Shown one piece after another: positions 42,000 to 51,261 of a stretch of 64,000 bases of DNA. Under the pieces are notes generated by a model. It did no database searches. It had not been told where the DNA came from and saw nothing but the letters and a program-made list of their open reading frames with translations. Positions within the stretch are counted from its first letter, which is position 1. Every line of letters begins with the position of its first letter. Position numbers and translations under genes: made by a program. Location: positions 434,001 to 498,000 of the forward strand of contig CBDCUK010000001.1 in NCBI GenBank assembly GCA_965222755.1, in the 5' to 3' direction. Origin of the DNA: JABABV01 sp965222755 (lineage in GTDB: Bacteria; Bacillota_I; Bacilli_A; Mycoplasmatales; JABABV01).

Positions 42000-42698
42000 A
42001 TGAATTTTGAAAAAAACTCCCCAATAAAACTATTAGACGTTAATGATGTTTATAAAATATACATTAAAGCTAATAAAATTTATAGTCTCCTTTTATGAAA
42101 CACTCAAGAAGATGAGCCTAGTAATCGCAACGCTAAAAACTTATTAATTAATCATAGTGTTATTGCTGATCATATGAAAACTTATTTTTTTGAAATTAGA
42201 AAAGGGCGTCCGTCTAACTTAGATCAATTAATTATTAATATGCATAAAATATTAAAATGAGTCCAAAATGTGATTGTTGAATATAATAATAATCATCCCA
42301 ATCAATTTATTACTAATTTTAAAATGCATCACCCACTAACATTGTTATGTGAGCAATTATCTGATCCGAGTGTTAGTTGATTTATTGATGATCCCAAATG
42401 AAATAAAAAACTTGGTTCTCACATTAATAAAACTGATCTGATTGTTAGTCTTGATAGTACAGAATTTTCAATTATTAATTTAGCCGAAATCATTCAGATT
42501 TCCTTAGAACAAATGATTGATTTAACGAAAACAATTTTTGAGCAATTGAAAATTGATAATGAATCTTGAAATCAATTAACAATTAAAACTTGTCATTATG
42601 ACTATGCTGCTCAATTAGTGATTGAACAATTTAGCGAATTAAAAATTCGTAAAAGTTGGTTCACGAAATCAACAGCCCAATATCAAAACAAAAAATAA
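42000..42698 (+). CDS. hypothetical cytosolic protein (232 aa) between rpoC and rpoB
   Basis: Not recognised. Predominantly helical-looking with no signal or membrane segment: SPIKLLDVNDVYKIYIKANK, HKILKWVQNVIVEYNN, INLAEIIQISLEQMIDLTK. Six Trp, mostly TGA, hide the ORF under the standard code. RBS AAGGGA, a promoter-like extended -10 and a strong terminator frame it as a single-gene unit inserted on the opposite strand between the two RNA polymerase genes. Confidence 0.7.
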
Positions 42699-42730
42699 AA
42701 AAATAGATTAAATTAATAATCTATTTTTTT
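42698..42730. terminator. bidirectional terminator
   Basis: AAAAAATAGATTA / TAATCTATTTTTTTT stem with a 6-nt loop, shared by the converging 42000-42698 gene and rpoB. Confidence 0.85.
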
Positions 42731-42741
42731 TATGTTGAAAA

Positions 42742-45700
42742 TTAAATTTCATTACCTTCTAAATCAATTGTTTTGTTTTTATCAGTAATAAATCCAGCTT
42801 TAAACCCTAATCCTTTAAGTTCATTAATTAAAACTCTAAATGATTCTGGTAAGCTTGGATGTGGTAAAGCAGTCCCTTTAGCGATTGCATTATAAAGTAG
42901 ATTTCTTCCTTGAATGTCATCTGATTTATAAGTTAACATTTCTTGTAAGATATGACTTGCTCCATAACCTTCTAAAGCTCATACTTCCATTTCTCCTAAA
43001 CGTTGTCCCCCATTTTGTGATTTTCCACCTAATGGTTGTTGCGTAATTAGTGAGTATGGTCCAACTGAACGAGAATGAATTTTATCATCAACCATATGAG
43101 CTAGTTTCATCATATACATTACTCCAACAGTAATCTTAGAATCAAAATAGTCACCAGTTTTTCCATCGATTAATTTAAATTTCCCAGTTTCTGGAATACC
43201 AGCATCTGCCATGATGCTTTTTAGTTGTTCATTTGTTACACCTTCAAATACTGGTGTTACAAATTTAACGTTTAGCGCTTTCGCAGCCATTCCTAAATGG
43301 GTTTCTAAAATTTGACCGATGTTCATACGTGAGGGAACTCCTAATGGATTTAATAATACATCGATTGGTGTTCCGTCTTCTAAATGCGGCATGTCTTCAA
43401 CTGGGGCAATAATTGAAACAACCCCTTTGTTACCATGTCGTCCCGCCATTTTATCACCTTCACGTAATTTACGTTTTTGTGCGATATAGACTTTGACGAT
43501 TTTTTCAACACCATCATCTAATTTATCACCATTAGCATGCGATAAGATTTTGATATCAATAACAGTTCCAGCTTCTCCATGTTTTACTTTTAAAGAAGTA
43601 TCTTTATAGTTTTTAGATTTTTCTGAGAAAATAGCGGCAACTAGACGCTCTTCTACTGAAAGACCCTCATCTCCTTTAGGAGTGATTTTCCCAACTAAAA
43701 CATCGCCTTCTTTAACTTCGGCACCGATCGTAATAATCCCATCAAGTGCTAAGTTACGTTTTGCATATTGAGCAGCATTAGGAATTTCTGAAGTTTGTAA
43801 TTCTTCCCCAACTTTTGTCTTACGGAATTCACATTTATATTCTTCAATATGAACTGAAGTATAAACGTCTTCCTTAACAATACGCTCAGACATAATAATC
43901 GCATCTTCATAATTGAATCCGTTTCAAGTCATGAAAGCAACAGTTACGTTTTGTCCTAGTGCAATTTCAGCTTTTTCCATTGAAGCACCATCAACAATAA
44001 CATCGCCCTCTTTAACATGGTCCCCAACTTTTACGATTGGTGAACGTGTTATTGCTGTTCCTTGATTAGAACGTTCTAAGGCGCGGAAGTTATAACGTGA
44101 AAGTTCTTTTGTTTTCGCATCAATAACATCAACTTGGTTAGCATCGACATATTCAATGATTCCATCAGTTTTAGAAATAATTGCTGATGAAGCATTAGCG
44201 GCAATATTACATTCAATACCAGTTGCAACAAATGGTGCTCTTGGTTGTAATAAAGGTAGTGCTTGACGTTGCATGTTGGCACCCATTAAGGCACGGTTAG
44301 CATCATCATTTGATAAGAATGGAATCATTGCTGTTGCTACAGAAATGATTTGTTTTGGTGAAATATCAATAAAATTAACTTCTGATTTATGAATTGTACG
44401 ATATTCCCCTTTAGCAGTTCTAGCAACTAATTCATCAGCAATAATTTCATGCTTATCATTTAGTTTTGTCGAACCTTGAATAATTAAATAAGGTTCTTCT
44501 TCGAAAGCTGATAAGAAAGTTATTTCACTAGTAACTTTACCTTTAACAACTTTACGATATGGCGTTTCTAAGAACCCGTATTTATTAATACGTGCATAAA
44601 TTGATAAGTTATTAATCAATCCAATATTTGGTCCCTCAGGCGTCTCAATTGGACAGATGCGTCCATAATGAGTGTAATGCACATCTCGAACTTCGAATTT
44701 CGCAGTATCACGAGATAGGCCACCAGGTCCTAAAGCTGTGATTCGACGTTTATTTGAAATCTCTGATAAAGGATTAACTTGATCCATAAATTGTGATAAT
44801 TGTGATGAGTTAAAGAACTCTCTAATTGTCGCAACTAATGGTTTAATATTAGTAATATTTTTAGGTGTGATTTTTTGTGCTTCTTTAGCAGACATACGTT
44901 CACGAGCATTTTTTTCAATACGCGCTAATCCAATACGGAATTGATTTTGTAATAATTCTCCAACGTGACGAATTAAACGATTTGATAAATTATCAATATC
45001 ATCATCGACACCAATATTATTAATTAAGTTATTGTAATACGAAAATGTTGCAACTAAATCTGTTAATGTTAATGTTCTTGCTGTTTCAAATGGATCATTA
45101 GCAATAACATTAATAACTTTTTTCTGTTTCTCATTATCAGCATAAACTTTAACAATAACTACTTTATTAGCACGGTTAATATGACCATAGTTTTCCATTG
45201 ATCCATATAGATCAAGGTTTAAATCATATAATACTGTTAATGGTGCTAATTTATTTAAGAAAGCATTATGGATTTCTAGAGCAATTTTATCTGTTATAAA
45301 AGTGTCCTTAGTGAATAAAATATTACCATCATTATCAAGAATATCATCGGCTAAAATGCGATTATTAATTCTGTTGATTAAACTTAACTTGTCATTAATT
45401 TTATAGCGACCAGTTAATGTTAAGTCATAACGACGACTATTGAAAAATAAATTAGCAAGTAAATCACTAATTGAAGTGTTCGTAATACGATCCCCTGGTT
45501 TAAGAACTTTATGTAATTCTACTAGAGCATCTTCTTTAGTATCAATTTTATTACGTTGGATCGCTAATTTTAATTGATCAGCATCTCCAAACAGTTCAAA
45601 AATACGTTCTTTACTAAATCCTAGTGCTAACATTAAAATTGTTGCTGATACATTTTTTGATTTATCAATTTTTAATTTCATATAGTTAGCTTTGTTAGTT

Positions 45701-46269
45701 TTATATTCTCATGAAATACGAGCTCCACGATCAGGAATAATTTTTCCAGTATTTAATAAATCTTCTTGGTCTGAAATTCCGTTTTCGAAATAAATCCCAG
45801 GTGATCTAATAATTTGACTAACAATTACTCGTTCACTACCATTAATAATGAATGAACCACTATCAGTCATTAATGGAAAATTACCAAATAATACTTCTGA
45901 TTCTTTGATTTCTCCTGATTCATTATTAATTAAAGCAAGATTGGCATAAATCTTTGTTGAAAGATTTGTCCCTTTTTCTTTCGCCAGTGTAATTTCTTTT
46001 TGTAATTCAACACTATTAGGTGCTGGTCTTTCGATACGGACCCCTTTATAAACAATTTCCAAATTCTTTTTACTAGAAATGATTGGATAAATTTCAGTAA
46101 AAGCTTGGTTGATACCTTTTTCTAAAAATCATTCATATTTCTCAGTTTGAATTGATAATAATTTCGGAATATCGTATTTAACATTGATTGAAGAATAGTT
46201 TCTTCGCTTCGTATACGGACCATAATTTGTCAATTTGTAATCTTTTTTTAATGATTTAACAGTATTCAT
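42742..46269 (-). CDS. rpoB: DNA-directed RNA polymerase beta subunit
   Basis: 1175-aa product. Landmarks: IINGSERVIVSQI, the rifampicin-region SQFMDQVNPLSEISNKRRIT and ALGPGGL, then RDVHYTHYGRICPIETPEGP (read in parts), GRHGNKGVVS and the C-terminal GGQRLGEMEVWALE. The rifampicin pocket has SQFMDQ.NPL..I.NKRR, with Asn where E. coli has the His of the HKRR segment; mollicutes are often naturally rifampicin-tolerant, and this fits. RBS GGGGG precedes ATG 46269. Several TGA Trp. Confidence 0.97.
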
Positions 46270-46317
46270 TTTGCCCCCTAATAAATAAAAAATAACTCTA
46301 ATCAAATATAAAAATTA

Positions 46318-46348
46318 CTTCTCAGCGCAAACATATGGCGCTCAGAAG
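46318..46348 (-). promoter_or_regulatory. hairpin in rpoB leader
   Basis: CTTCTGAGCGC / GCGCTGAGAAG, 11-bp stem with one mismatch and a 9-nt loop, 50 nt before rpoB. Same relative position as the rpoC leader hairpin, different sequence. Confidence 0.5.
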
Positions 46349-46419
46349 AATTAAATTGTTAAAGTTAACATTTATGCAGAATTATTTTACAACTTTAATT
46401 TTAACATAAATATTTAAAA

Positions 46420-46448
46420 ATTATACTAAAAAATAATAAATTAGTCAA
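46420..46448 (-). promoter_or_regulatory. promoter of rpoB
   Basis: -35 TTGACT (46443-46448), 17-bp spacer, -10 TATAAT (46420-46425) on the minus strand, just downstream of the rplJL terminator. Confidence 0.8.
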
Positions 46449-46464
46449 TTATTTTATGAAAATT

Positions 46465-46506
46465 AAAAACGTTGAGAACTTCAATTTTAAAGCGATCAAC
46501 GTTTTT
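46465..46506 (-). terminator. terminator of rplJL
   Basis: AAAAACGTTGA / TCAACGTTTTT 11-bp stem with a 20-nt loop, 32 bases after the rplL stop, separating rplJL transcription from rpoB. Confidence 0.7.
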
Positions 46507-46537
46507 AATTTAATAAATTTAACAGTTTTTGAAACTA

Positions 46538-46900
46538 TTAAGCAACAGTAACTTCTGCTCCTGCTTCAATTAATTGTTTCTTAATTTCTTCCGCTTCTTC
46601 TGGTTTAATGTTTTCTTTAATAGCAACTGGTGCTGATTCAACCATTTTTTTAGCGTCCATTAATCCGGCACCTGTTAATGCGCGAACTACTTTAATAACT
46701 GCAACTTTTTTAGCTCCGATTGCTTTTAAAGTAACTGTTACTTCTGTTGGTGCAGCGTCAACTGCTGGTCCTGCCGCTACTGCAACTGCAGTTGGGTCAA
46801 TCCCGAATTCTTCTTTCATTGCGTCAACTAATTCTTTAATTTCTAAAATTGACATTTCTTTTAATGAACTAATAAAACTATCTTTTGTTAATTTTGCCAT
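46538..46900 (-). CDS. rplL: 50S ribosomal protein L7/L12
   Basis: Flexible stalk protein recruiting translation factors. The 120-aa product has an N-terminal dimerisation region (SISSLKEMS-like helix), an Ala/Pro-rich hinge (VAVAAGPAVDAAPTE) and C-terminal KKVAVIKVVRALTGAGLMDAKK with GLKEAK-like VESAPVAIKE. Standard length. Follows rplJ by 30 bases. Confidence 0.97.
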   Translation of the reverse strand: MAKLTKDSFISSLKEMSILEIKELVDAMKEEFGIDPTAVAVAAGPAVDAAPTEVTVTLKAIGAKKVAVIKVVRALTGAGLMDAKKMVESAPVAIKENIKPEEAEEIKKQLIEAGAEVTVA

Positions 46901-46930
46901 GATAAGTCTCCTTAATGTAATTTGTTTTTA

Positions 46931-47428
46931 TTATTTATTATTTTCTTCTGTGTATAAATTTAAAGCGATTGATAGGTCGCGAAGTGGGCTAATAAGCGCA
47001 GATGCTAACATTGTTAACAATCCTTCACGTCCTGGAATTGATGCTATATCGCTAATCTCTTGGTCATTTAATAAACGTCCTTCAAGAGAAGCTGATTTAA
47101 TAGTTAGGTTTTTGTGATCTTGACTGAATTTGTCAATTATACGAATTGCAGCAGTTTCATCATCACCATTATTGAAAGCAGTAATAGTTGGTCCTTTAAA
47201 GAAGCTAGCAAAGCCCTCGTATTGACCATCTTTAACAGCTATTTTTGATAAAGTGTTTTTGTAAACTTTGAATTGAATGTTATTTTCTTTCAATTCATTA
47301 CGTAAATCACTTAGTTCAGAAACAGTTAATCCGACATTTTCAGCAATTACAGTTGATGAAGAGTTATCAATGTTCTTTTTAATCTCTTTTACAACAACGG
47401 CTTTCGCAGCACGAATTTCATTATTCAT
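46931..47428 (-). CDS. rplJ: 50S ribosomal protein L10
   Basis: Anchors the L7/L12 stalk and, in Firmicutes, represses its own operon through the leader RNA. The 165-aa product shows NVGLTVSELSDLRNELKE, KVYKNTLSKIAV and SREGLLTMLASAL-like motifs. ATG 47428 is used (a TTG lies one codon upstream); RBS AAAGGAGGTG is nine bases before it. Confidence 0.95.
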   Translation of the reverse strand: MNNEIRAAKAVVVKEIKKNIDNSSSTVIAENVGLTVSELSDLRNELKENNIQFKVYKNTLSKIAVKDGQYEGFASFFKGPTITAFNNGDDETAAIRIIDKFSQDHKNLTIKSASLEGRLLNDQEISDIASIPGREGLLTMLASALISPLRDLSIALNLYTEENNK

Positions 47429-47503
47429 CAATCACACCTCCTTTATATTTTTAGTAAATTTATATCATTCTCCAAATCAACACAAGTAATTAAAATAAAA
47501 AAT

Positions 47504-47541
47504 AAAGTTATTCTTTTCATAATAGAAGCAAGAATAACTTT
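47504..47541 (-). terminator. attenuator hairpin in rplJL leader
   Basis: On the minus strand AAAGTTATTCTT ... AAGAATAACTTT (12-bp perfect stem, 14-nt loop) is followed by ATTTTTTATTTT. It lies between the L10 leader core and rplJ, so it can terminate transcription early. Confidence 0.75.
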
Positions 47542-47621
47542 ATATATTTATAAAGTATTTCAACCTCGGTAGCATATTAAGAGTTTAGCACTCGGCTACT
47601 GTCTGCAGTTAATTATAGAGT
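47504..47621 (-). ncRNA. ribosomal protein L10 leader
   Basis: Minus-strand leader contains the conserved L10-binding elements: AACTGCAGACAGTAGCCGAGTGC and, after a short arm, ATGCTACCGAGGTTG (quoted in parts), i.e. the paired GTAGCCGAG / GCTACCGAGG kink-turn-like region of the Firmicute L10 leader. Predicted start is just downstream of the TATAAT at 47628. Binding of L10 to this structure is expected to switch the downstream attenuator. Confidence 0.8.
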
Positions 47622-47627
47622 TATATT

Positions 47628-47656
47628 ATTATATACTAATCGTAATCATAATTCAA
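47628..47656 (-). promoter_or_regulatory. promoter of rplJL
   Basis: -35 TTGAAT (47651-47656), 17-bp spacer, -10 TATAAT (47628-47633) on the minus strand. A plus-strand TATAAT at 47673-47678 or 47684-47689 probably serves the divergent gene 47719-48435. Confidence 0.65.
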
Positions 47657-47718
47657 GATAAATTGATTATGCTATAATTATTTTATAATGCGATACCAGA
47701 TAAAATAAGGGTGATTTA

Positions 47719-48435
47719 ATGCTTTTCAAAAAAAAACCAAAAATAATTAAAAATCATTCAACCTATAAGAAAAATGTTTATCAAGAAATTGTTGATCGCT
47801 ATGAAAATCAAAACATTGAATATCGAGGTGCTCAAACAGTTGATCGATCAATTGCAACTGCAATCAATAAATTTATTTTATGAACTATTATCATATTACA
47901 ATTTATTGCTATTTCTGTTTTCTTTTTTATTTATTTATTTTTTGTTGTCGCTAGCAATAATAATGTTTTAAAAATTTGAATTATTGGTGGTCTTGATGAT
48001 GTTTTATTTCATTGGTGTTTATTTATTATTTGTACTGTCTTTTCGCTTTTATTATGTAGTTTGAAAAATCAAATATATTATTATTATGTTTTATGAATCT
48101 TGTTTGCGATTCATTCACTCTGAGATTCTTCAGATGCAATTTATTGACTTTTTAATCGGGAACAAATAATTTCCTATCATGGTCAAATTGAGGGACAAGT
48201 TTTTAATGTTTCTTTGTGATTTGAAGTTTATTCGTTATCTTCAAATTTATTAATTTTATTATTGGCTTCATTAGGAGTTTTAAATTTAGCAGATCATTAT
48301 ATCCCAACAACTGACTTTGGAAAATGAATTAAAAGTAAACAAATATATTACCAAAATAAATGATTTAAAAAACAAAAAAGTAATCATCAAAAATTTTTAA
48401 AAAAACAACATCGTAAAAGAAACAAAAAATCTTAA
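47719..48435 (+). CDS. integral membrane protein, unknown (238 aa)
   Basis: N-terminal cytosolic basic part (MLFKKKPKIIKNHSTYKKNV), then about four hydrophobic segments: FILWTIIILQFIAISVFFFI (about 52-80), CLFIICTVFSLLLCSL (about 103-118), VLWILFAIHSLWDSS (127-140) and LSSNLLILLLASLGVLNLA (173-190), with a Lys/Arg/Gln-rich tail. No family recognised. RBS AAGGGTGA. Ends in a strong terminator. Several Trp are TGA. Confidence 0.7.
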
Positions 48436-48456
48436 TAATAGAATCTTAATAATAAA

Positions 48457-48480
48457 AAAAACAATCCTGAGATTGTTTTT
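48457..48480. terminator. terminator hairpin
   Basis: AAAAACAATC-CTGA-GATTGTTTTT with T run; sits between the convergent genes 47719-48435 and 48505-49224. Confidence 0.85.
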
Positions 48481-48504
48481 TTTGTTTGTTAAATAAATTA
48501 AAAA

Positions 48505-49224
48505 TTAATTTTGATCTGGTGCTTGATAATTTGTTTGATTGTAATCATCGTTATTGTGATGGTTAAAATTCATAGTTTGTAAATTCATTTCTAATCTTTT
48601 AATACTACTATAAGAAGTAATATAAGTTATTAATCATGTAATTCAAACTACAAAAGTAATTAATCCTAGAATTACAAAGACTGCCATCATTGATTTTACA
48701 GTATTCACAATACTTGCATGTGTTGCTTCTCCATTAGGATTAGATGATATTATTGAACTAGCAGCACTCATAATAGCTATTATAAAAATAATTGCAACAA
48801 CGAATCCAACGATCATATAAATGAAAGTTCAGCGATCGCGTTTACTTTCTAAGCGCTTTCTTTCTTTTAATAATTGTTGAACATTATTATCTTGATAATT
48901 CAAGAAAACATTTCTTCAATTTTCAACACTACCATTAACAAAATTATAATTATAATTATGATTTTGTGATTGAGGATCATTATTCATATTGTTAATTAAT
49001 CCTTCTAATAGTGATCGATCATTTTTAATTGAAAAATATAGAACGATAAATCCAATAAATCATAGTAAATCAGCAATTCCTACAAGAGTTCCAATAACTG
49101 GAATTAATCCAATTACAACAGAAGCCATTGTAATAAATGTTCATACGTCTCTAATTTTAGATTTTTTAATAATTCGTTGTTGAATCATTAATAAATTATC
49201 CATATTTGAATTTGGTTGCATCAT
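48505..49224 (-). CDS. integral membrane protein, unknown (239 aa)
   Basis: About four membrane segments: VWTFITMASVVIGLIPVIGT and GIADLLWFIGFIVLYFSI near the N-terminus, FIYMIVGFVVAIIFIIAIMS and MMAVFVILGLITFVVWITWL in the second half, separated by a charged loop (QQLLKERKRLESKRDRW). The tail is Asn/His/Gln-rich (FNHHNNDDYNQTNYQ). RBS AAGGAG. Starts 38 bases after rplA, so likely co-transcribed with rplKA. No family recognised. Confidence 0.7.
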
Positions 49225-49262
49225 TTTTCTCCTTATTAATTTTTAAATTTAATATTCTCCAA

Positions 49263-49946
49263 TTAGCTAAGTTTAACTTTAACTCCAGGAGCCATTGTAG
49301 CTGAGATAACAATATTTTTAATAAAGTTTCCTTTTACCACGTTTGGTCTTGATTTAACAATTGTTTCTAATAATACGTTATAGTTATCTAAAAGGTTATT
49401 TTTTGAAAAAGAAACTTTTCCTAAAATAGTATGTAAGTTACCATCTTTATCAGCACGGTAAGTTACTTTCCCTTTTTTGATTTCTTTTACAGCTTTGGCA
49501 ACATCGGCAGTTACTGTTCCAACTTTAGGATTTGGCATTAAACCTTTAGGTCCTAAAATTTTTCCATAACGTCCAAGTGCTGGCATCATTGATGGTGTTG
49601 CAATAATAACATCGTAATCGAAGTTAGCATCTTTAACTACTTCATCAATTTCTGGTTTTGAAACGATTTTATCTGTTTTTGCTAATTCTGCTTTTGCAGC
49701 TTCGGCATCGGCACCTTCAGCCACTACTAAGATTTTTTGAGATTTACCAGTACCATGAGGTAATACTAAAGCTCCACGGATTTGTTGATCAGCATGACGT
49801 GTATCGATATTTAAGTTGAAAACAATGTTAATTGTTGCATCAAATGTTGCAACTGAAGTTTTCTTCACTAATTCAATAGCGTCAACTGCTGAATAACGTG
49901 AATCAAAATCATTGTTCTTTAATACTTCGTTGTATTTTTTTCCCAT
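49263..49946 (-). CDS. rplA: 50S ribosomal protein L1
   Basis: L1-stalk protein aiding E-site tRNA release. The 227-aa product has RYSAVDAIELVKKTS, LNIDTRHADQQIRGALVLPHGTG (in parts), and GKILGPKGLMPNPKVGTVT, diagnostic for L1. Follows rplK with a 9-base gap. Confidence 0.97.
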   Translation of the reverse strand: MGKKYNEVLKNNDFDSRYSAVDAIELVKKTSVATFDATINIVFNLNIDTRHADQQIRGALVLPHGTGKSQKILVVAEGADAEAAKAELAKTDKIVSKPEIDEVVKDANFDYDVIIATPSMMPALGRYGKILGPKGLMPNPKVGTVTADVAKAVKEIKKGKVTYRADKDGNLHTILGKVSFSKNNLLDNYNVLLETIVKSRPNVVKGNFIKNIVISATMAPGVKVKLS

Positions 49947-49955
49947 TGTTATTAC

Positions 49956-50396
49956 CTATTTATCTTTCTTTGAAGTAGGTGTTAAACCTTCGATGACAAT
50001 TCCCATATTACGAGCTGTCCCTTCAATAATCTTCATTGCTTGATCAATATTATTTGTGTTTAAATCTGGTAACTTGTATTCAGCAATTTTACGTACTGCG
50101 TCTTTTGATATTGTTGCAACAATATCATTGGCACCAGTTTTTCCACCTTTTTTAAGTCCAGCTGCTTCTAATAATAAATTTGAAGCTGGTGTTGTTTTTA
50201 AGATAAAATCAAATGATTTATCTTCATAAGCAGTAATAACTACTGGTACTACTGTACCTTGACGATCTTTAGTTGCATCGTTAAATTGTCTTGTGAATTC
50301 TGGCATACGAATTCCTAATGATGCTAATTCAGGACCTGGTTTAGCTTGTCCGCCTTTGAATTGCAGTTTAGCAACTCTTTTAATTTTTTTAGCCAC
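49956..50396 (-). CDS. rplK: 50S ribosomal protein L11 (GTG start)
   Basis: GTPase-centre protein. Product MAKKIKRVAKLQFKGGQ, PGPELASLG, with C-terminal rRNA-binding GTARNMGIVIEG. GTG at 50396 is chosen over ATG 50402: the AGGAGG ends only two bases before the ATG but eight before the GTG, and the GTG gives the family N-terminus (M)AKK. The proline pair usual in PAPPVGPALG is changed to PGPELASLG. Confidence 0.93.
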   Translation of the reverse strand: MAKKIKRVAKLQFKGGQAKPGPELASLGIRMPEFTRQFNDATKDRQGTVVPVVITAYEDKSFDFILKTTPASNLLLEAAGLKKGGKTGANDIVATISKDAVRKIAEYKLPDLNTNNIDQAMKIIEGTARNMGIVIEGLTPTSKKDK

Positions 50397-50634
50397 GAGC
50401 ATTTCCTCCTTAAGGATAATGTGATGTTATATATAATATAAATACTCTGCGTAGTAATAACGTTAATTAAATTAACTTCTACTCACTAAAATTAGTGTAT
50501 TAAAAATTATAACATAGTCATCTTAAAAAACATAATTTTATCAAGCTTCTAATTCACTAGTTTGTTATCAATTTATTTTTATTGTGATTCCTAAATTAAT
50601 TTTGTCATACATTTATTAAAAAAATTATCGAATT
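50397..50634. other. intergenic leader of rplKA and spacer
   Basis: Contains a minus-strand TATAAT (50506-50511) about 110 bases upstream of rplK with no good -35, and an ACTAAAATTAGT inverted repeat (50486-50497) in the presumed leader. Beyond that AT-rich sequence; I see no ORF. Confidence 0.4.
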
Positions 50635-50672
50635 AAAAAAAACAAACATTTAAGATAATGTTTGTTTTTTTA
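50635..50672 (-). terminator. terminator hairpin
   Basis: AAAAAACAAACATT / AATGTTTGTTTTTT stem with a 6-nt loop, downstream of the pseudogene 50710-51207 on the minus strand. Confidence 0.8.
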
Positions 50673-50695
50673 TATATTATATCTGATTATAACTT

Positions 50696-50733
50696 AAGTT
50701 TCATATCAGTTACCAAGTTTCATATCAGTTACC
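50696..50733. repeat. 19-bp tandem duplication
   Basis: AAGTTTCATATCAGTTACC occurs twice head-to-tail (50696-50714, 50715-50733) at the 3' end of the pseudogene. The duplication shifts the original ...GNWYET-stop ending so the frame now ends one Trp later. Confidence 0.95.
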
Positions 50734-51207
50734 AATATGAGTTATTTCAGATTCAGAATATGGTTGTTTTCATTGGTATTTTAATTGGGCTTTAATTGTA
50801 TAACTATTAGGTTCGTCAACTACTTGATATTTCATATATCAAATATATAAAGTACCAGCATCATTAACTTCTAAACCTCAATATTAAGTATGAACAACGT
50901 TATCTAAAACTCTATCATTAATGAGGTTGTTTCAACCTTTGTTTTGTCATGTTCTATCGATAGTCTTCTTATCGCTATTAAAAGTTCTCTGAACAAAAGA
51001 ACAATCATTTGCTTTTCAATCTAAAGTTTTGTTATTTGTTACAATTTGTTTAACGTTTTTTTCAACCATTCCATGTTGAGCTCAAACATAAAAACTAGTT
51101 ACTTGTTGTTTGTAATCACCAGTTGTGTGATTTTACATTAAGGGTGCTGTTGCCGTGGAAATTATTCCTGCGCTTAAAGGCAACAATGCTAAAATTTTTT
51201 TATTCAT
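50710..51207 (-). pseudogene. nonsense-mutated paralogue of secreted family C
   Basis: ATG 51207 gives MNKKILALLPLSAGIISTAT, a signal peptide like those of 54783-55565 and 55581-56639 (MKKLIA.LPLLS). A TAA at 51133-51135 interrupts codon 25; reading through continues in frame with NHTTGDY and FYVWAQHGMVEKNVKQIV, matching FYVWAQHAMVEKNIKTIV of 55581-56639. A second in-frame TAA is at 50884-50886, followed by YWGLEVNDAGTLYIWYMKY. Two stops in an otherwise open frame point to decay. Confidence 0.8.
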
Positions 51208-51261
51208 AATTTAACTTCGTTTTTATTTTTTTATTTATATATATCTAATAATATAAATACT

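Noticed and set aside
544..46269. Apparent frameshifts or truncations in rpsC, rplB, rplD, tuf, fusA, rpoB, rpoC
   Set aside because: Every break is an in-frame TGA at a position where the protein family has Trp. With UGA = Trp the genes are full length.
46820..47117. 169-aa plus-strand ORF across rplL and rplJ
   Set aside because: It is the antisense of two ribosomal-protein genes and crosses their intergenic region; no RBS.
50696..50733. Short direct repeats as a CRISPR array
   Set aside because: Only two adjacent copies with no spacers; it is a tandem duplication. No other regularly spaced repeats seen and no cas genes.
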